In this document: in pieces, positions 46,076 to 57,250 of the stretch
Layout: every line of letters starts with the position of its first letter
Position numbering within the stretch: position 1 is the stretch's first letter
Source of the DNA: Camellia lanceoleosa
Taxonomy: Eukaryota > Streptophyta > Magnoliopsida > Ericales > Theaceae
Assembly (NCBI GenBank): GCA_025200525.1
Contig: CM045763.1
Location: 372,001 to 436,000, forward strand
Direction: 5' to 3'
DNA: 64,000 nucleotides
Notes under the pieces: generated by a model
What the model was told of the DNA's origin: nothing
Seen by the model: only the letters and a program-made list of their open reading frames with translations
Databases searched by the model: none
Position numbers and translations under genes: made by a program

Positions 46076-48920
46076 AAAGCACGAAAGCTCTTATCTAATT
46101 GATCTCCACCTCATAAGTGCAATGTCAAAAATCATCTCAAAACTTTTGACTTATGGAAGATCAAATAGTCTTGACTAAGATGAGTATTGTAATCTATAAA
46201 TGTGTCAAGATTGGGGCTAGCTATCATACCCTTACACATATCTAGTCACAAATATCATAGTGGACTAAATGCACCAATACAGATGCCTTTCTACGGGTTT
46301 CCTACTTACTTGTGAGCAACCATTGCGAACAAAGTTGCACATTCACATGAGAGCAAGATGCCACAAGCAAGTGGGCCAAAGAAGGCCTACTCAAACCATC
46401 CATGTCATCTTCTCATTAATGTGATTAAGTATAACAAGTCATCAGTTTATGACCAATGCCATAAATTAATTCCAATCATCCTAATGTGTGAGTTCTCAAA
46501 GACGAGTGTAAAGGTTTAGGCTCAACTAGGTAAAGATTCACAACTAAGTCATATTCACTAGATCATAAAATGATGTCATCGAGATATCAAGTACGCCTAA
46601 GTCGCAAATTTAACTAGTAAGTGCTAATCCCCTGCACCTTTTCGTCAATTTTATTATCCATACACTTTACTACATCTAGTTGAAACATGGCGATACTCCT
46701 CTTGCTATCTTTGTTTCTCGCTTCATAGTTAGTTACACTTAATTCTACTATCCACAAAAATGAGAGAATAAGTTATCAATCTATAACGGCTCCTGAAGTA
46801 ACTTAAGCGCAAATTAGGCTAAAGAGTCTAATTCAACACAATGCTCTCATGAGCGATGCGTCAAATTCTTAGAGTCATAACAACCTTGTCAGCCTTAACA
46901 TTTTCATTACTATGTTGCAACTTTTGTGCTTAGTGGTAAACGCTCATTCAAAAGCATTAGCCTAGTTAAGGAATCATACAAAGAAGCACCTCCTCATGTC
47001 TCACACTTAAGTGGAGACAATAAGTGTCCAGACTTAGACAAGTTGGCAGAGCTAATAGATTTTGCAGCCACTAGGCGCTAATCTTCTCACTTAATGTTAA
47101 CAGATTTTGTAGCTTCTACGCGCTAATTTTTTAACTCCAAGTGATACTTCAACGTGCACTATCATAGTGCGTGAAATTTTGCTCCATCCACTCCCATCAG
47201 TTGGGTAGAGAGCAAAATACCGCTCATACTAGCTACTTGTCTTACACTTAATGACTAACTCATTTAAGCTCACATTTCTTGGATGACGTGACTCTTGGAT
47301 ATTGCTTCATCCAATGATGCAACATTATTACAAGTCAAATTACAAAATCAATCCGTGCAACTCAATAGTCAGGATCATATCTAGATATATTGAGGACTTA
47401 CTAATTTCACAACTCCAAACACACCAATCAAAGTTACTTAACATACCGCTAATCATAGCGCACACATCAATTTTTATTATGCCAAACAAGGCAACAAAAC
47501 CATGGCGACATTTAGTCATGTTTCCTTAATTTGGCTCAATTAAGGTCTGACTTAAAGTCTCCAAAACTTTCTGCTCATCTAAATAATAAGATTACTTAGT
47601 TCAAATTTGAACATCTCTAGTAAGTCTAGGTCAACCAAATTAACTTCCATAAGCTAAGTCAACTAGAGGGAAGAAAAATACACATTAAGATTAATTTGAT
47701 TAGCATATTGTCACGACCCAAACCCGCCCCTATGAGTTTAGCATCATAACTAGCCGGTAATCCATGATTACCAAAGGGTTGGTTAACAATAATGACAATA
47801 ATGCAAGATAAAGGGGCTGGCGAAAGCCAATTAATATTAACATACATCGTCCAATGAGCTATGAGGACCTGACTGAAAATAAACTTTCATAATCACTAAC
47901 ACTTACGTCCATAAAACACATATATACAAGACAAGACACAAGTTGGGAAATGAAATCCCATTATCAAAAATAGTATCAACAAAAGTCAAAAACATTTACT
48001 TGACTACATATAACATTCAAAAAGGGTGTTTGAATCACCTAAAAAGCCTTGACATAAACAGTTCGAAACCTCACGGCGAGGCACCATAGGTTGGCTTGAC
48101 AAAACGGAATCAGGTTGACACTGCTAATTTTGCTCTGGTGCCTAACCACCTACATCTATATAATAAATTATGAGCTAAAGCCCAGTAAATAACAAATGTG
48201 TAAATGGGTTAAGAATGAATGTCTTTCAGTATTTAAAACAATCAATTGCATCAGTAGATCATTTATTTGATCAGTAGATCATTTATTCAATCATATCTGT
48301 CATATAGTAATCATAGAAGTCATACGTGGTACATTCAATAGCAGAACAATACAGTAGGTATTAAAAGACCGAACAGTTAGTTAATGGTCATCAATACAAC
48401 AACAGTAGTTCCAAAGATTGGAACTAACAGAAATCTCTGTAACAGTAGCAGTAACAGTAATGGTAGCAATAGAAGTAACAGTCAGTTGCTATGGATGCCA
48501 CGAATACGGTTCATAAAATAGGACAAACATTCATTCAGTAAACAATATCATTTTAGAAAGCAATACAGTTAATCATTCAAAAAAACAATGATTATAATTG
48601 AACATAGCTTTACAACATTGTTACTCAGAGTGGGTTCCTTGAAACACGCGCTATAAGGCACTAAAGATGTGGCACCCGACCTAAACAAACAAATCCAAGC
48701 ACAATGATTCAATACACAATTCATTCATTCAATCGGTTCTCTTCATTCTTTACTTATTCGATTTGTATTCTATGTTCATTTTCTCGGTTTCTAACTGTTG
48801 CTCATCCGTTTGGTTAAAGTTTTGTTCTTTAATTCATCCGTGCTCATTTAAAACCATGCAAACGGAGGCCCAGAAGGTGGAAAAGAGGAGCGGAAACAAA
48901 ACCGAGACCAACCTACCTTC

Positions 48921-49064
48921 CGTACGTGCGGGGGTTCTGGCTGCACGTGCGGAACCTTCACTGCACGTGCCTCTCGCAGGTGAAATTTAAGTAGAATGCT
49001 TGCCTTGGCTGCCCTGTTTTCCCTATGTGCGGAGCCCTAAGCCGCACGTGCGGTGCTGCTACAA
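48921..49064. repeat. GCACGTGCGG palindrome array inside the solo LTR
   Basis: The words CGTACGTGCGG, CTGCACGTGCGG, CTGCACGTGCC, CTATGTGCGG and CCGCACGTGCGG are spaced 18-60 bases apart. The CACGTG core is the plant G-box. The sister LTR at 12422-14767 carries CGCTCGAGCG at this position. The downstream flanks align (GCATTCCTTTACAAAAT here, GCATTCCTTCACTCAAA there). Confidence 0.88.
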
Positions 49065-49520
49065 AAATAGTCCAAAAATGCTCTTCTTTTTGACAATGCA
49101 TTCCTTTACAAAATCAACCCCATTTTCATGCAATACATTCCCAAAACTCATATAAACATGCTAGACTTTGAGCCTTAAACACCCAACACAATTCATGGCT
49201 TTGAATTAAACTTAATTTTCCTTTTAAACAAATCAAACTTTGAAATGAATGTAAAAGTAGAAAACTTGAAATCTTGAGCTTCAAAATCTCAATTCCCATG
49301 AAATTTCCCCTCATTTTGCCAACCCATGCAAGAAAATCAATGTATGATCATGAAGTTCAATAAAGTATGCCATGCAAGATGAATTTCAGAGTTAAATCAC
49401 TCAATCCTTTCATTTAAAGCCATGCATGTAATAATCTTCTAATTACATGAACCAAACTTTCAATTAAACTTATATTTTTCTTGGTTAATCTTGAATTCCA
49501 TAAGTCATGAGCATGATTCT

Positions 49521-49716
49521 TCAAATACATGAGATTAGAGAGGAGAATTCTTACCTAGACTGAGTGAATTGTGAAGAAGAAAGTGTAGTTGTAATGTTTT
49601 CTTAAGCTTCTCCTTCACTCAAATACATGAGATTAGAGAGGAGAATTCTTACCTAGACTGAGTGAATTGTGAAGAAGAAAGTGTAGTTGTAATGTTTTCT
49701 TAAGCTTCTCCTTCAC
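49521..49716. repeat. 98-bp tandem duplication within the solo LTR
   Basis: 49521-49618 and 49619-49716 are essentially identical (each starts TCAAATACATGAGATTAGAG and ends CTTCTCCTTCAC), indicating a recent slippage or unequal exchange. Confidence 0.95.
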
Positions 49717-51474
49717 TTCCTTTTCTTCTCTTCTTCTCTATGTTGAACTCTCACTTTCAAAGTCTCTCCATGTCTCTCTACGTGTACTCTTCTTCACTTA
49801 CGCTTACACTTGATGACTAACCTGGGACAAATATAAGTTAGCTTAACAACTGTTTTAGCCCTAATTATAAGCTGTCAATTAAACTAGATTAAAGTCAAAT
49901 TCACTCAACTTCAATTAATCCTTATCATTTTATGACTTAAATCAAACTAATTTTAATTTTACTAATGTGAATTAGGCTCTAATTATCTATCCAATATTGA
50001 ATTCTACCTTGCTAAAATTAGCAAATTAGACAGGTTTATTTTATCTCTTTATAGATTTGTTCACAATAACACTACAATACAAGTCAATGCATAAAACACA
50101 TGGCACATAATTCACAATTAGCACATAATCACACAATTACTATATTTAATTTCTTGAATTAAGGAGGCGGTTGTCACACATATCACAATATAATTTTACC
50201 GCAAAATCTAAATTAAATGGCAAGATCGAAAATTCGTTATGTTTGTAATCTTCTCTTGCGCCACAAATGACAATTATCCAAAATTTAATTTAATTCATGC
50301 ACAAAATATTGGTTTTCAAGAGTAAATCTACAAAGATTTCTCTCAACCGAACAACCTCCCACTTACTATGGCATGTCTAAAGCATGATAAAATATTTAAC
50401 TCCACATGGTAACATCTCAATGTAATTCATAAAAGAAAACATGCTAGATTAATTTAATCATGGAATTAAAATTCATCAATATAAATAAATCATGGTATTT
50501 AAAATAACAACATACTACAAGTTCTAATAATTTAAAAGAACTTAACATGTTGTATACAGTATTTAAATGTCATAACATATTTCTATAATTTCTGCAATTT
50601 TATAGAATTTTTTAGAATTACAAGGAATTAATAATTACACAGAAAATCAAAATTAAATATTATAGAATCTAGAAAAATATATGACTCATACCGGTAAATA
50701 AGATTACATGGTAGTAGTCTACTGTAAAAAATTCCAAGTCTAGAATCCAAGTCATACTCCCCCAAGAGCAATTTAATGTAAAAATATTTAATTATTTATT
50801 GATGAAAAAAAAATTATATTTCAAAAAATTTGGAAACTTTAACATCGCATAGAAAAATGAATTATGAGTCCAATGGTATAAGCCATGCTCCAATCAGAAT
50901 TATAATGAATAATTTAGAAGCAATTAACGTAAAACTAAATAAACAGAGCCTTAACAGCTATAGACAAGCACCACTGCATGACGGCTTGCGATACGCTTTG
51001 GCCAAATTTCACCAAATACAAGTGATGACATCAGCACACGTCATGATGACGTTAGCGCACAAGTAAGCCTCTCATGCTTCCATGGCTTCAACTCTCACCC
51101 AAAACTAAGGTTTGAGTTTTTTCCTCAACCGTAAGTCGGAATCAAACTCATAATATACCATTTTGATGGTTTCGAAATAAGTATTCCAAGTGTATACTTT
51201 TCACAACATGAAAACAAAACATGTAAAACAAGCATGCAGTTAAAGTTATGAAAATTAAATATGAATTTCTATTTTTCTCAAAATTCGACCATCTGATTTT
51301 TGTAAAACTTTGCAAATGTGATCTAAATAATATAGACTACAACATATATGAAATTCAAGACGGTTAGAGAAGGTTCAAAAAAACAACAATTTTTATACAC
51401 AAATCATATATATATATATATATATATTCATGCACAAATAACACGAAAACATCCAACAATAGCTCTGATACCAA

Positions 51475-51957
51475 TGTAGGAAAAAATAAGAAATAATACA
51501 CAGCGAAAATAAACGGATTCGGACAAACCTTTTACGCTCAAACCGAATCCATAGATCATGTGGGTAAATCGCGTGCTTTCATTAGTGTCTTTAAAAAATT
51601 TCCAACAGTGAAGTAGAATTATTAGAGAACTACCTACACTATTCACTATACAAATGCATGGTTCTGTGTTTCCATGGAGAGAGAAAAAAGAGAGAGACTA
51701 AGAGTAAGAGACTAGCAGATTACCTATATGGTTAAAATCCTACTCTCCCAAATATAATACATATATTATATGAGAGAATTATAACCACCCACAACTCTAT
51801 CTCCTTAAGAGATAAGATAGTGGGTTACTCATACATATCCTTAGGATAAGTTAATCCAATTTTACTTTGAGTGGGTCTCTCCTTATAAATCTTGGGTTAT
51901 GTCATCATAGGTGACCCAATCAAGTATGAGTTTTAAACCCAACCCGATTTCCAACCA
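51475..51957 (-). repeat. 5' LTR of the decayed copia element
   Basis: The plus strand begins TGTAGGAAAAAATAAG and ends TTTCCAACCA. The primer-binding site abuts it at 51462-51473. Confidence 0.88.
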
Positions 51958-52448
51958 TTATAATATCAAAATGTTAAAATTTAATAATTATATTCCAATG
52001 GTGCAAAATTTTATTTATTTATTTATTTTCACAAAACACTAGATGAAAATATTATTTATGAGCCTTGTCATAAGAGAGAGGAGGGAGAAATTTTTTTGCC
52101 TACATTTAGCAATTATTAAACTTTCTACCAAATTTAATAGAAAATTTGACAATAATTTTGAAAAAATAATGCATATAATCTTATTTTTTATCTCATTTTT
52201 ATGAATATGAGCTCTATCGTTTTGTGTTTAAGAATGAAAAATAATAATAATAACAAAATAAAAAAATAAGATTATATATAACGTTGTTTATTATTTTGAT
52301 AGCTATAATTGATAAGTCTGTGCAAGCTTTGAGTAAGGTTTATAGCATCCACTGGATCTTATAGATTCTAGTTCATAAGAAAAAAATAATGTTTGGATGT
52401 GTCACATAAATTGGTATATTAAATATGATAAAATAATAATAATAACAG
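51958..52448. other. AT-rich intergenic sequence
   Basis: No gene seen. It ends in an AATAATAATAACAGTAATAAAA tract in which the following TIR element inserted. Confidence 0.5.
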
Positions 52449-52544
52449 TAATAAAAAGGGATTTTTTTTTAGGGTCCCTGATATTAAGATTTTATAGCAT
52501 AAAGGACACCAAATATTTTCATAATGTTTAAGGTCCCTCAATTT

Positions 52545-52992
52545 GATCTAGAGAAATTTCATTCAGAGAATTTCTTTAGACTTCCCAGAAAAATTTCTCT
52601 TCAGAGAAATTCTCATCCAGAGAAATAGAAGAATTTCTCTGGACCTCTGAGAGAATTTCTCTCCAGAGAACAAATTTCTCTGAGTTTGTTTTATTGAAAT
52701 TTAACTGAGTGTACCAAACAAACAAAACAAACAAACAAATAGTATAAATACATACATATGATTTCACCAATTTTACTCAATTAAAGGCAGAGAAAATTAA
52801 ACAAACTAAGTTTAAACTAGAGAAATTCAAAGAATTTCTCTGGACCAAGAAAGAATTTCTCCGGACTCACTTCAACCCAGAGAAATTTTCTCAAAACCAG
52901 AGAAATTTCCCTTTACAACCCAGAGAAATTTATTCAAATCAGAGAAATTCCCCCCTCTCCAAATCACTCAACCCAGAGAAATTCACAACTCA
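52545..52992. repeat. AGAGAAATTTCTCTG subterminal repeats
   Basis: More than a dozen copies of AGAGAAATT or its complement AATTTCTCT. The sister element has the same words at about 58330-58935. In hAT elements such subterminal repeats bind transposase; that role here is inferred. Confidence 0.8.
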
Positions 52993-53197
52993 GAAATTCC
53001 ATTAATAAAACACGACAAAAGACTGGTAAAGTTTTCTGCATATCAGTTCCATTCATTTGCGAGACAATTTTCCGTTGCGCAGAAATGCAGCTATCAGGTT
53101 ACATTAACACAGTTCAAAAAAAAAAAAGAGGTTACGTTAACACAGAATTATGTTGAAAACACATTCAGAAATATGTTGAGAACTCAAAAAATATCAC

Positions 53198-53391
53198 AAA
53201 ACAAACATGCACAATGGCTCAATTAAAAAGCCCAATTAGTCTAATTTCCAGGCAGATAAACAATGGGACACTATATTCAAACCTACTTCATCATAAAACA
53301 AACATGCACAATGGCTCGATTAAAAGGCCCAATTATTCTAATTTCCAAACAGATAAACAATGGAACACTATTAATCAAACCTACTTCATGA
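53198..53391. repeat. 97-bp tandem duplication
   Basis: Two adjacent copies contain AAAACAAACATGCACAATGG, CAATTA.TCTAATTTCCA, AGATAAACAATGG and CAAACCTACTTCAT, with a few differences. Confidence 0.9.
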
Positions 53392-53871
53392 CTCATTTCA
53401 TCACAACAATCTTGAAATGCTGTTAGCTTCTTCAAGGGAAAACTAACACATGCTTTCTCAGATAATGATTCATCAAAGCTTTCCTTTGTTTCCTTTGAGA
53501 TTAATTACATCAAGCTCTTATTCTACAAACTCTCCTGCACAAATGGATAGATAGTTGCTGGCAATTAGAGATCCAGCAAAGTGGCCTAAAGGCTTCAGCA
53601 CAGCATCAGATGCTATGTGTGCAAACAACTAGATAAGACAAAAGAACGATAAGTCAAAAAAAAGAACGAAAAAATGCATAAATATTTGAAAATAACAAAT
53701 TACAGCAGTAAAATGATAAGCATGATAATAATGTTGGCTTCACTCACCGTTGAGGATACTCTTCAAAGGCTTCTCCAATTCCTCTTAAAATACGAATCAT
53801 TCACCACTGAAGACAGTCGTTTCTGAGGAAACACCACTGACTGATCACCTTCGGAGACGATTCAGAAATCC

Positions 53872-54156
53872 TAAACCTCCTTTCAAGCACGCCTTGTTTT
53901 TGTAAATCGATTTGATCACCTTCGGAGACGCGTTCTTCATGTCGCCTCAGACTTGGTAGCGATCTAAGTACACCAGTGCATGCATTGCCTCCATGACCTG
54001 CTCGACGGCAATGGTGACCAGAAGTCTGATTCCGTCGCCGAAAATCAAAGTGATGGCTCTCGGAGCACTATCTTTTTATCGGGGCATGTACGTTACTGAT
54101 TTTGATGGTGATTGAGTGCAAAGTTGCTTGAGGATGGATGTGAATCGATGAGCCAT
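53872..54156 (-). pseudogene. Captured fragment of NAD-dependent isocitrate dehydrogenase regulatory subunit
   Basis: One continuous minus-strand frame starts MAHRFTSILKQLCTQ, like a mitochondrial targeting peptide. It goes on through SVTYMPR, APRAITLIFGDGIRLLV, AVEQVMEAMHALVY, GDMKN, IKSIYKNKACLKGGL. This follows the N-terminal part of plant IDH regulatory subunits (SVTYMPRPGDGAPRAVTLIPGDG; AVEQVMEAMHAP; SIRKNKVCLKGGL). Two in-frame stops replace family residues (TAA after YMPR, TGA after RYQV), and the similarity ends at KGGL. The gene's leader, with a (CT)n tract (54230-54256), also seems to be included. It lies inside the TIR element, so it was transduplicated. It cannot make an enzyme, since the substrate and NAD-binding parts are absent. 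Confidence 0.85.
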
Positions 54157-54231
54157 TCTTGTGGAGGACTTTGATTCAATTTTTGATTGGATTTCTTGGC
54201 AGAATCGGAGAGGTATGAGAATGGAGAAGTT

Positions 54232-54262
54232 TAGAGAGAGAGAGAGAGAGAGAGATATATAT
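54232..54262. repeat. (AG)n(AT)n microsatellite
   Basis: About ten AG units followed by ATATATAT, in the presumed leader of the captured IDH fragment. Confidence 0.9.
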
Positions 54263-54406
54263 GAGTTTTGATTTGGTAAGGTCAAATTTCTCTGTGATAT
54301 ATTGGTGTGGAAGTTGAGGGACCTTAGACATCATAATATAATATTGTGGATCTCTTCTATTACTAAAAATGAAAAAGGGACCTTAGAATAATTTTCCTTA
54401 ATAAAA

Positions 54407-55711
54407 ATATTGTATAACATTATTTCAATCCAAATAGTATTAAGTATTGCTATTAAGATCTAAAAATAAAAGAGAAAATTGGTGAAAAATTCACTTTAAC
54501 AATTGTCTAAGACAATAGATTCAGTGAATATTTTTTGCTGATAAGAGATCCATATTTTGTGAAATAGCTTGGTGAGAAGTCCAAAAGAACATTTTGTTTA
54601 TAATTTTATCCCTTAATTTATCTGTTGACTTTTTTTTTTATCCATTGACTTTTTGTTGGCTATCTGTTCAAAAAAAATTTTCTATCTATTCAAATTTTTT
54701 GTCTATTTGTTGAATTTTTTCCCCTTATCTGTTTAATTTTTTCCTATTTGTTCAAAATTTACTCTTTATTTGTTTAAATTTTTGTCCAAATTTTATAATC
54801 TGTTCAATTTTTTTCATCGAATTCTGTTTATCTGTTCAAATCTTTGTTAGTAAAATACACCAAAGCAACTATTTGTTCAAATTTTGAACAGATGTGAGCC
54901 CTTTTATGTAATCTATCTATTAAAAATTTTCTCTCTACAAAAAAAAAAATCTATTTGTTCAATAACAACAATAACAACAAACAAAATAATTTTATTTGTA
55001 CGTAAAGATATTTTAGTCATTTTGTTGCAGTTTGTCCTTATGGACAGAACAAATTATTGCCTGGGGCTTTGGGGAAAAAAAATTCAATCCAAACGCCCAA
55101 AATAAAATTTATTTTCTAGACCATAAATTTATAAAATAAATTTAAAAAGGGATTTGTATAATATTACACTAATGTTTTGTGACGAGGGGAACCTGGTAAT
55201 CATAGGGGCGGGGGATCTGATTCAAAAATTATTGTCGGCCTCAACCAACTGCCTTCGTAGAAAGGAGAGTTTGGTCAAACAAAATTAGTCAAACTTTCAA
55301 ACAAAGACCCCCCCCCCCCCCCCCCCAAAAAAAAAAATGAAAAGATACTGCCACCAATGATAATACTATTACACAGTCCGATGCGCCATAAAGCTATTCT
55401 TTATTCTTTTCTCTTACCAGGGTCTCTCGCCTCGCATACTCTATCTCTCATCTCTCCTTCTCCTTGATCTGAGTGAGCAATTTCTCCCTCTCCTCTCCTC
55501 TCCTACTCTAGCCTCTCACAAAACAAAAAGAAAACAGAAGCCGCTCACACTCTTTCTCTGTATCCTTTCTCATTCATTCTCGTCTCCATGCCTTTCCTTT
55601 CCTCTCATCTTGCGTTGCTTGTTTGTTTATTGAGTAGTAATTAATTATTATCAAAGTAAAAGTAGTGGTTAAAAACTCCAAATGATAGCTTGGTCTTGGT
55701 GTTTCTATTTG
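54407..55711 (+). promoter_or_regulatory. Upstream region of the PADRE gene
   Basis: 54600-54960 is T-rich with repeated ATCTGTTCAAATTTT words. 55308-55326 is a run of 19 C followed by 11 A. 55440-55560 is pyrimidine-rich (CTCTCC, CTCTCCTCTCC), the likely 5' UTR. No clear TATA box was found. There is no other gene here. Confidence 0.45.
55308..55337. repeat. C19-A11 homopolymer run
   Basis: 19 consecutive C followed by 11 consecutive A, about 375 bp upstream of the PADRE start codon. The length is likely unstable and may be an assembly compromise. The complementary G run could form a quadruplex. Confidence 0.95.
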
Positions 55712-56566
55712 ATGGGGAATCACGTCTCCTGCGTGCAGTTGCGACAGCAGGAGCCACCAGGCGGAGGAGGAGGAGGAGGAGGAGGAGGAGGAGGAAGAAC
55801 CATAAAGCTGATCAGATGGGATGGGGTGGTGAACATGTATGAGCGGCCCATCCAAGTGTCAGAGTTGATGTTAGAGTTCCCAAAGCACAGGGTGTGCCGC
55901 TCCGATTCCTTGTACATAGGCCAGAAGATCCCACCTCTCTCTCAGGAAGACCGACTCCAGCCTGGCCACAACTACTTCCTCCTTCCCATACATTTCTTCC
56001 AATCCGCACTGTCTTTCCTCACCATAACTTCTTTCGCATCATCATCATCATCATCATCATCTACCTCTATCTCTAGTAATACTAGTACTAGTAGTAGATC
56101 CAACAACCAGAAGAAGAATGCATTTCTGAACAAGGCAAAGAGTAGTACTACTAGTAATTGCCAACCCTTCCATATGCAGAAAACTCCATCCGGTGGCGTC
56201 AGAATACGCGTGACTGAAGAGTTTTTATGGAAATTGATGATGGGCCAAGGAAAGATCAAGCAACAGGAGGAAGATGAACTACATCTAGATCTAGATCTAG
56301 ATCAAGATCAAGACGATGGAAGAGTATGCTGCAGCAGAAGCAGCACTAGCACTAGCACTAGCACTAGTAGAGTATGCACGACCGCTCAGTTACAGAAGGA
56401 ATACTCGCAGCTTGTTGGCTACTCTCGGCAGTCCTGCTGGAAGCCAAAGCTGGAGACCATTACTGAATCCACCGAGAAGAAGAAAAAGAAGAAGAAGAAG
56501 AAACTTGTTGCTTCTTTTGGAGTTAAGAGGAGCATCAGAAAAATTTCTCACCATTCTGTCTTGTAG
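55712..56566 (+). CDS. PADRE-domain (DUF4228) protein, 284 aa
   Basis: This is a single exon. The start chosen is the ATG of MGNHVSC at 55712, because PADRE proteins begin MGN..SC, a signal for N-myristoylation and palmitoylation. The in-frame ATG at 55682 would bury that signal. Residues 17-28 are 12 Gly. The domain follows: TIKLIRWDGVVNMYERPIQV, LMLEFPKHRVCRSDSLYIGQ, KIPPLSQEDRLQPGHNYFLL, PIHFF. The C-terminal half is low-complexity: Ser/Thr/Asn runs (about 105-140), a conserved-looking SGGVRIRVTEEFLWKLMMGQ, an acidic DLDLDLDQDQDD, STSTSTSTS and nine Lys, ending in a basic tail. PADRE genes respond to pathogens and abiotic stress; the biochemical role is unknown. The gene is intact and flanked on both sides by inverted hAT-like elements. 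Confidence 0.9.
   Translation: MGNHVSCVQLRQQEPPGGGGGGGGGGGGRTIKLIRWDGVVNMYERPIQVSELMLEFPKHRVCRSDSLYIGQKIPPLSQEDRLQPGHNYFLLPIHFFQSALSFLTITSFASSSSSSSSTSISSNTSTSSRSNNQKKNAFLNKAKSSTTSNCQPFHMQKTPSGGVRIRVTEEFLWKLMMGQGKIKQQEEDELHLDLDLDQDQDDGRVCCSRSSTSTSTSTSRVCTTAQLQKEYSQLVGYSRQSCWKPKLETITESTEKKKKKKKKKLVASFGVKRSIRKISHHSVL
55755..55797 (+). repeat. (GGA)n triplet run coding poly-Gly
   Basis: About 14 near-perfect GGA/GGC codons near the N-terminus of the PADRE protein. Other coding microsatellites in the gene are (ATC)n at 56038-56062, (GATCTA)n at 56286-56302, (ACTAGC)n at 56344-56367 and (AAG)n at 56478-56501. Confidence 0.9.
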
Positions 56567-57242
56567 ATTCTCATTATTCCTATATATATATATATATTCT
56601 GCGATGGTCATTTTGAGCATGTATACCGTGCCGTGCTAGATATATATAGCTAGAAACAGCTTTCAAAATTGCCTTAATTACTTTTGTATTACGAGCTATT
56701 TACATAAATATAGCAAAGTAGATCAGCACAGAGATTGATTTTAATCAGGAAGCTCTCAATCAACTGATCAGCTTTTCATCTCATTGCCCATTGCAGTTTT
56801 AATTTCGATTTTGTTTGCCGATCCAAGAAAACAAAAAAAAAACCAAAAAAAGTATTGATGGTTCGCTGGAGAGGTGACGGTGACGGTGAGTGATGATTCC
56901 CCTACTGAATGGTTCTGGGGGCTTCTCTCTGATTGTTTGTGTACAAAAGAAATACATATCACTCAGATCACCCGGCTGTGTTGTGTACTTACTCATCGAA
57001 TCGAATTCCTTTCTTTCTCAACGTAACTCAACTTCTAAATAGTTAATCTAAAATATTTGAATTACGTCTTTAATGTTCATAGGTAAATAGACATTATTTA
57101 CAAGGTTGAGTCTTTTTTTTTTCTTTTTTTTTTTTTTAGAAAGTTGAGTTAACTCAATTTATTTTATTTTGTTATATGTTTTCATATTAATATTGTATTT
57201 GGTTGAGAGATTTAAAAAGAAAAAAAATAAGTAAAATATGAA
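56567..57242. other. 3' flank of the PADRE gene
   Basis: It contains a (TA)n run at 56581-56596 and a TATATATA stretch at 56640. The remainder is AT-rich with no supported gene. Open frames on the minus strand at 56768-56996 have no recognisable domain. Confidence 0.45.
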
Positions 57243-57250
57243 TAAAATAT

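Larger units (their letters stand above)
47709..50178 (+). mobile_element. Solo LTR, 2.47 kb, TGTCACGACCC family, second copy
   Basis: It starts TGTCACGACCCAAACCC and ends GCGGTTGTCACA. The target duplication CATAT is exact at 47704-47708 and 50179-50183. It is homologous to 12422-14767 in the opposite orientation. It lies within the decayed copia element and has no internal region of its own. Confidence 0.9.
42627..51957 (-). mobile_element. Decayed Ty1/copia element, minus strand, with nested solo LTR
   Basis: LTRs lie at 42627-43103 and 51475-51957 (477 and 483 bp), sharing TAGGAAAAAATAAGAAATAA, CCTTTTACGCTCAAAC and ACAACTCTATCT. On the minus strand the right LTR is followed by TGGTATCAGAGC (51473-51462), the standard initiator-tRNA-Met primer site. 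The left LTR is preceded by the purine tract GAGTGGGAGA (43113-43104). Orientation is therefore certain. The interior is full of stops. One clear coding relic is the integrase block at 45950-46075. No clear target duplication was found, so the insertion is old. A solo LTR at 47709-50178 inserted later. Confidence 0.88.
52457..54398 (+). mobile_element. hAT-like non-autonomous TIR element carrying a captured gene piece
   Basis: The left end reads AGGGATTTTTTTTTAGGGTCC, TAGCATAAAGGACACC, then TTTAAGGTCCCTCAA. The right end is its diverged inverted partner ending GGGACCTTAGAATAATTTTCCT. The 8-bp target duplication TAATAAAA is at 52449-52456 and 54399-54406; 8 bp is the hAT size, with the caveat that the site is simple sequence. 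Subterminal repeats of CAGAGAAATTTCTC type crowd 52550-52990. There is no transposase. The interior contains a 97-bp tandem duplication and an isocitrate dehydrogenase fragment. A sister element in reverse orientation is at 57251-59030. Confidence 0.8.

Noticed and set aside
55574..56259. Minus-strand open frames with Ser or Pro runs across the PADRE gene
   Set aside because: The runs are the antisense of the coding microsatellites. The plus strand has the PADRE domain and the MGN start.
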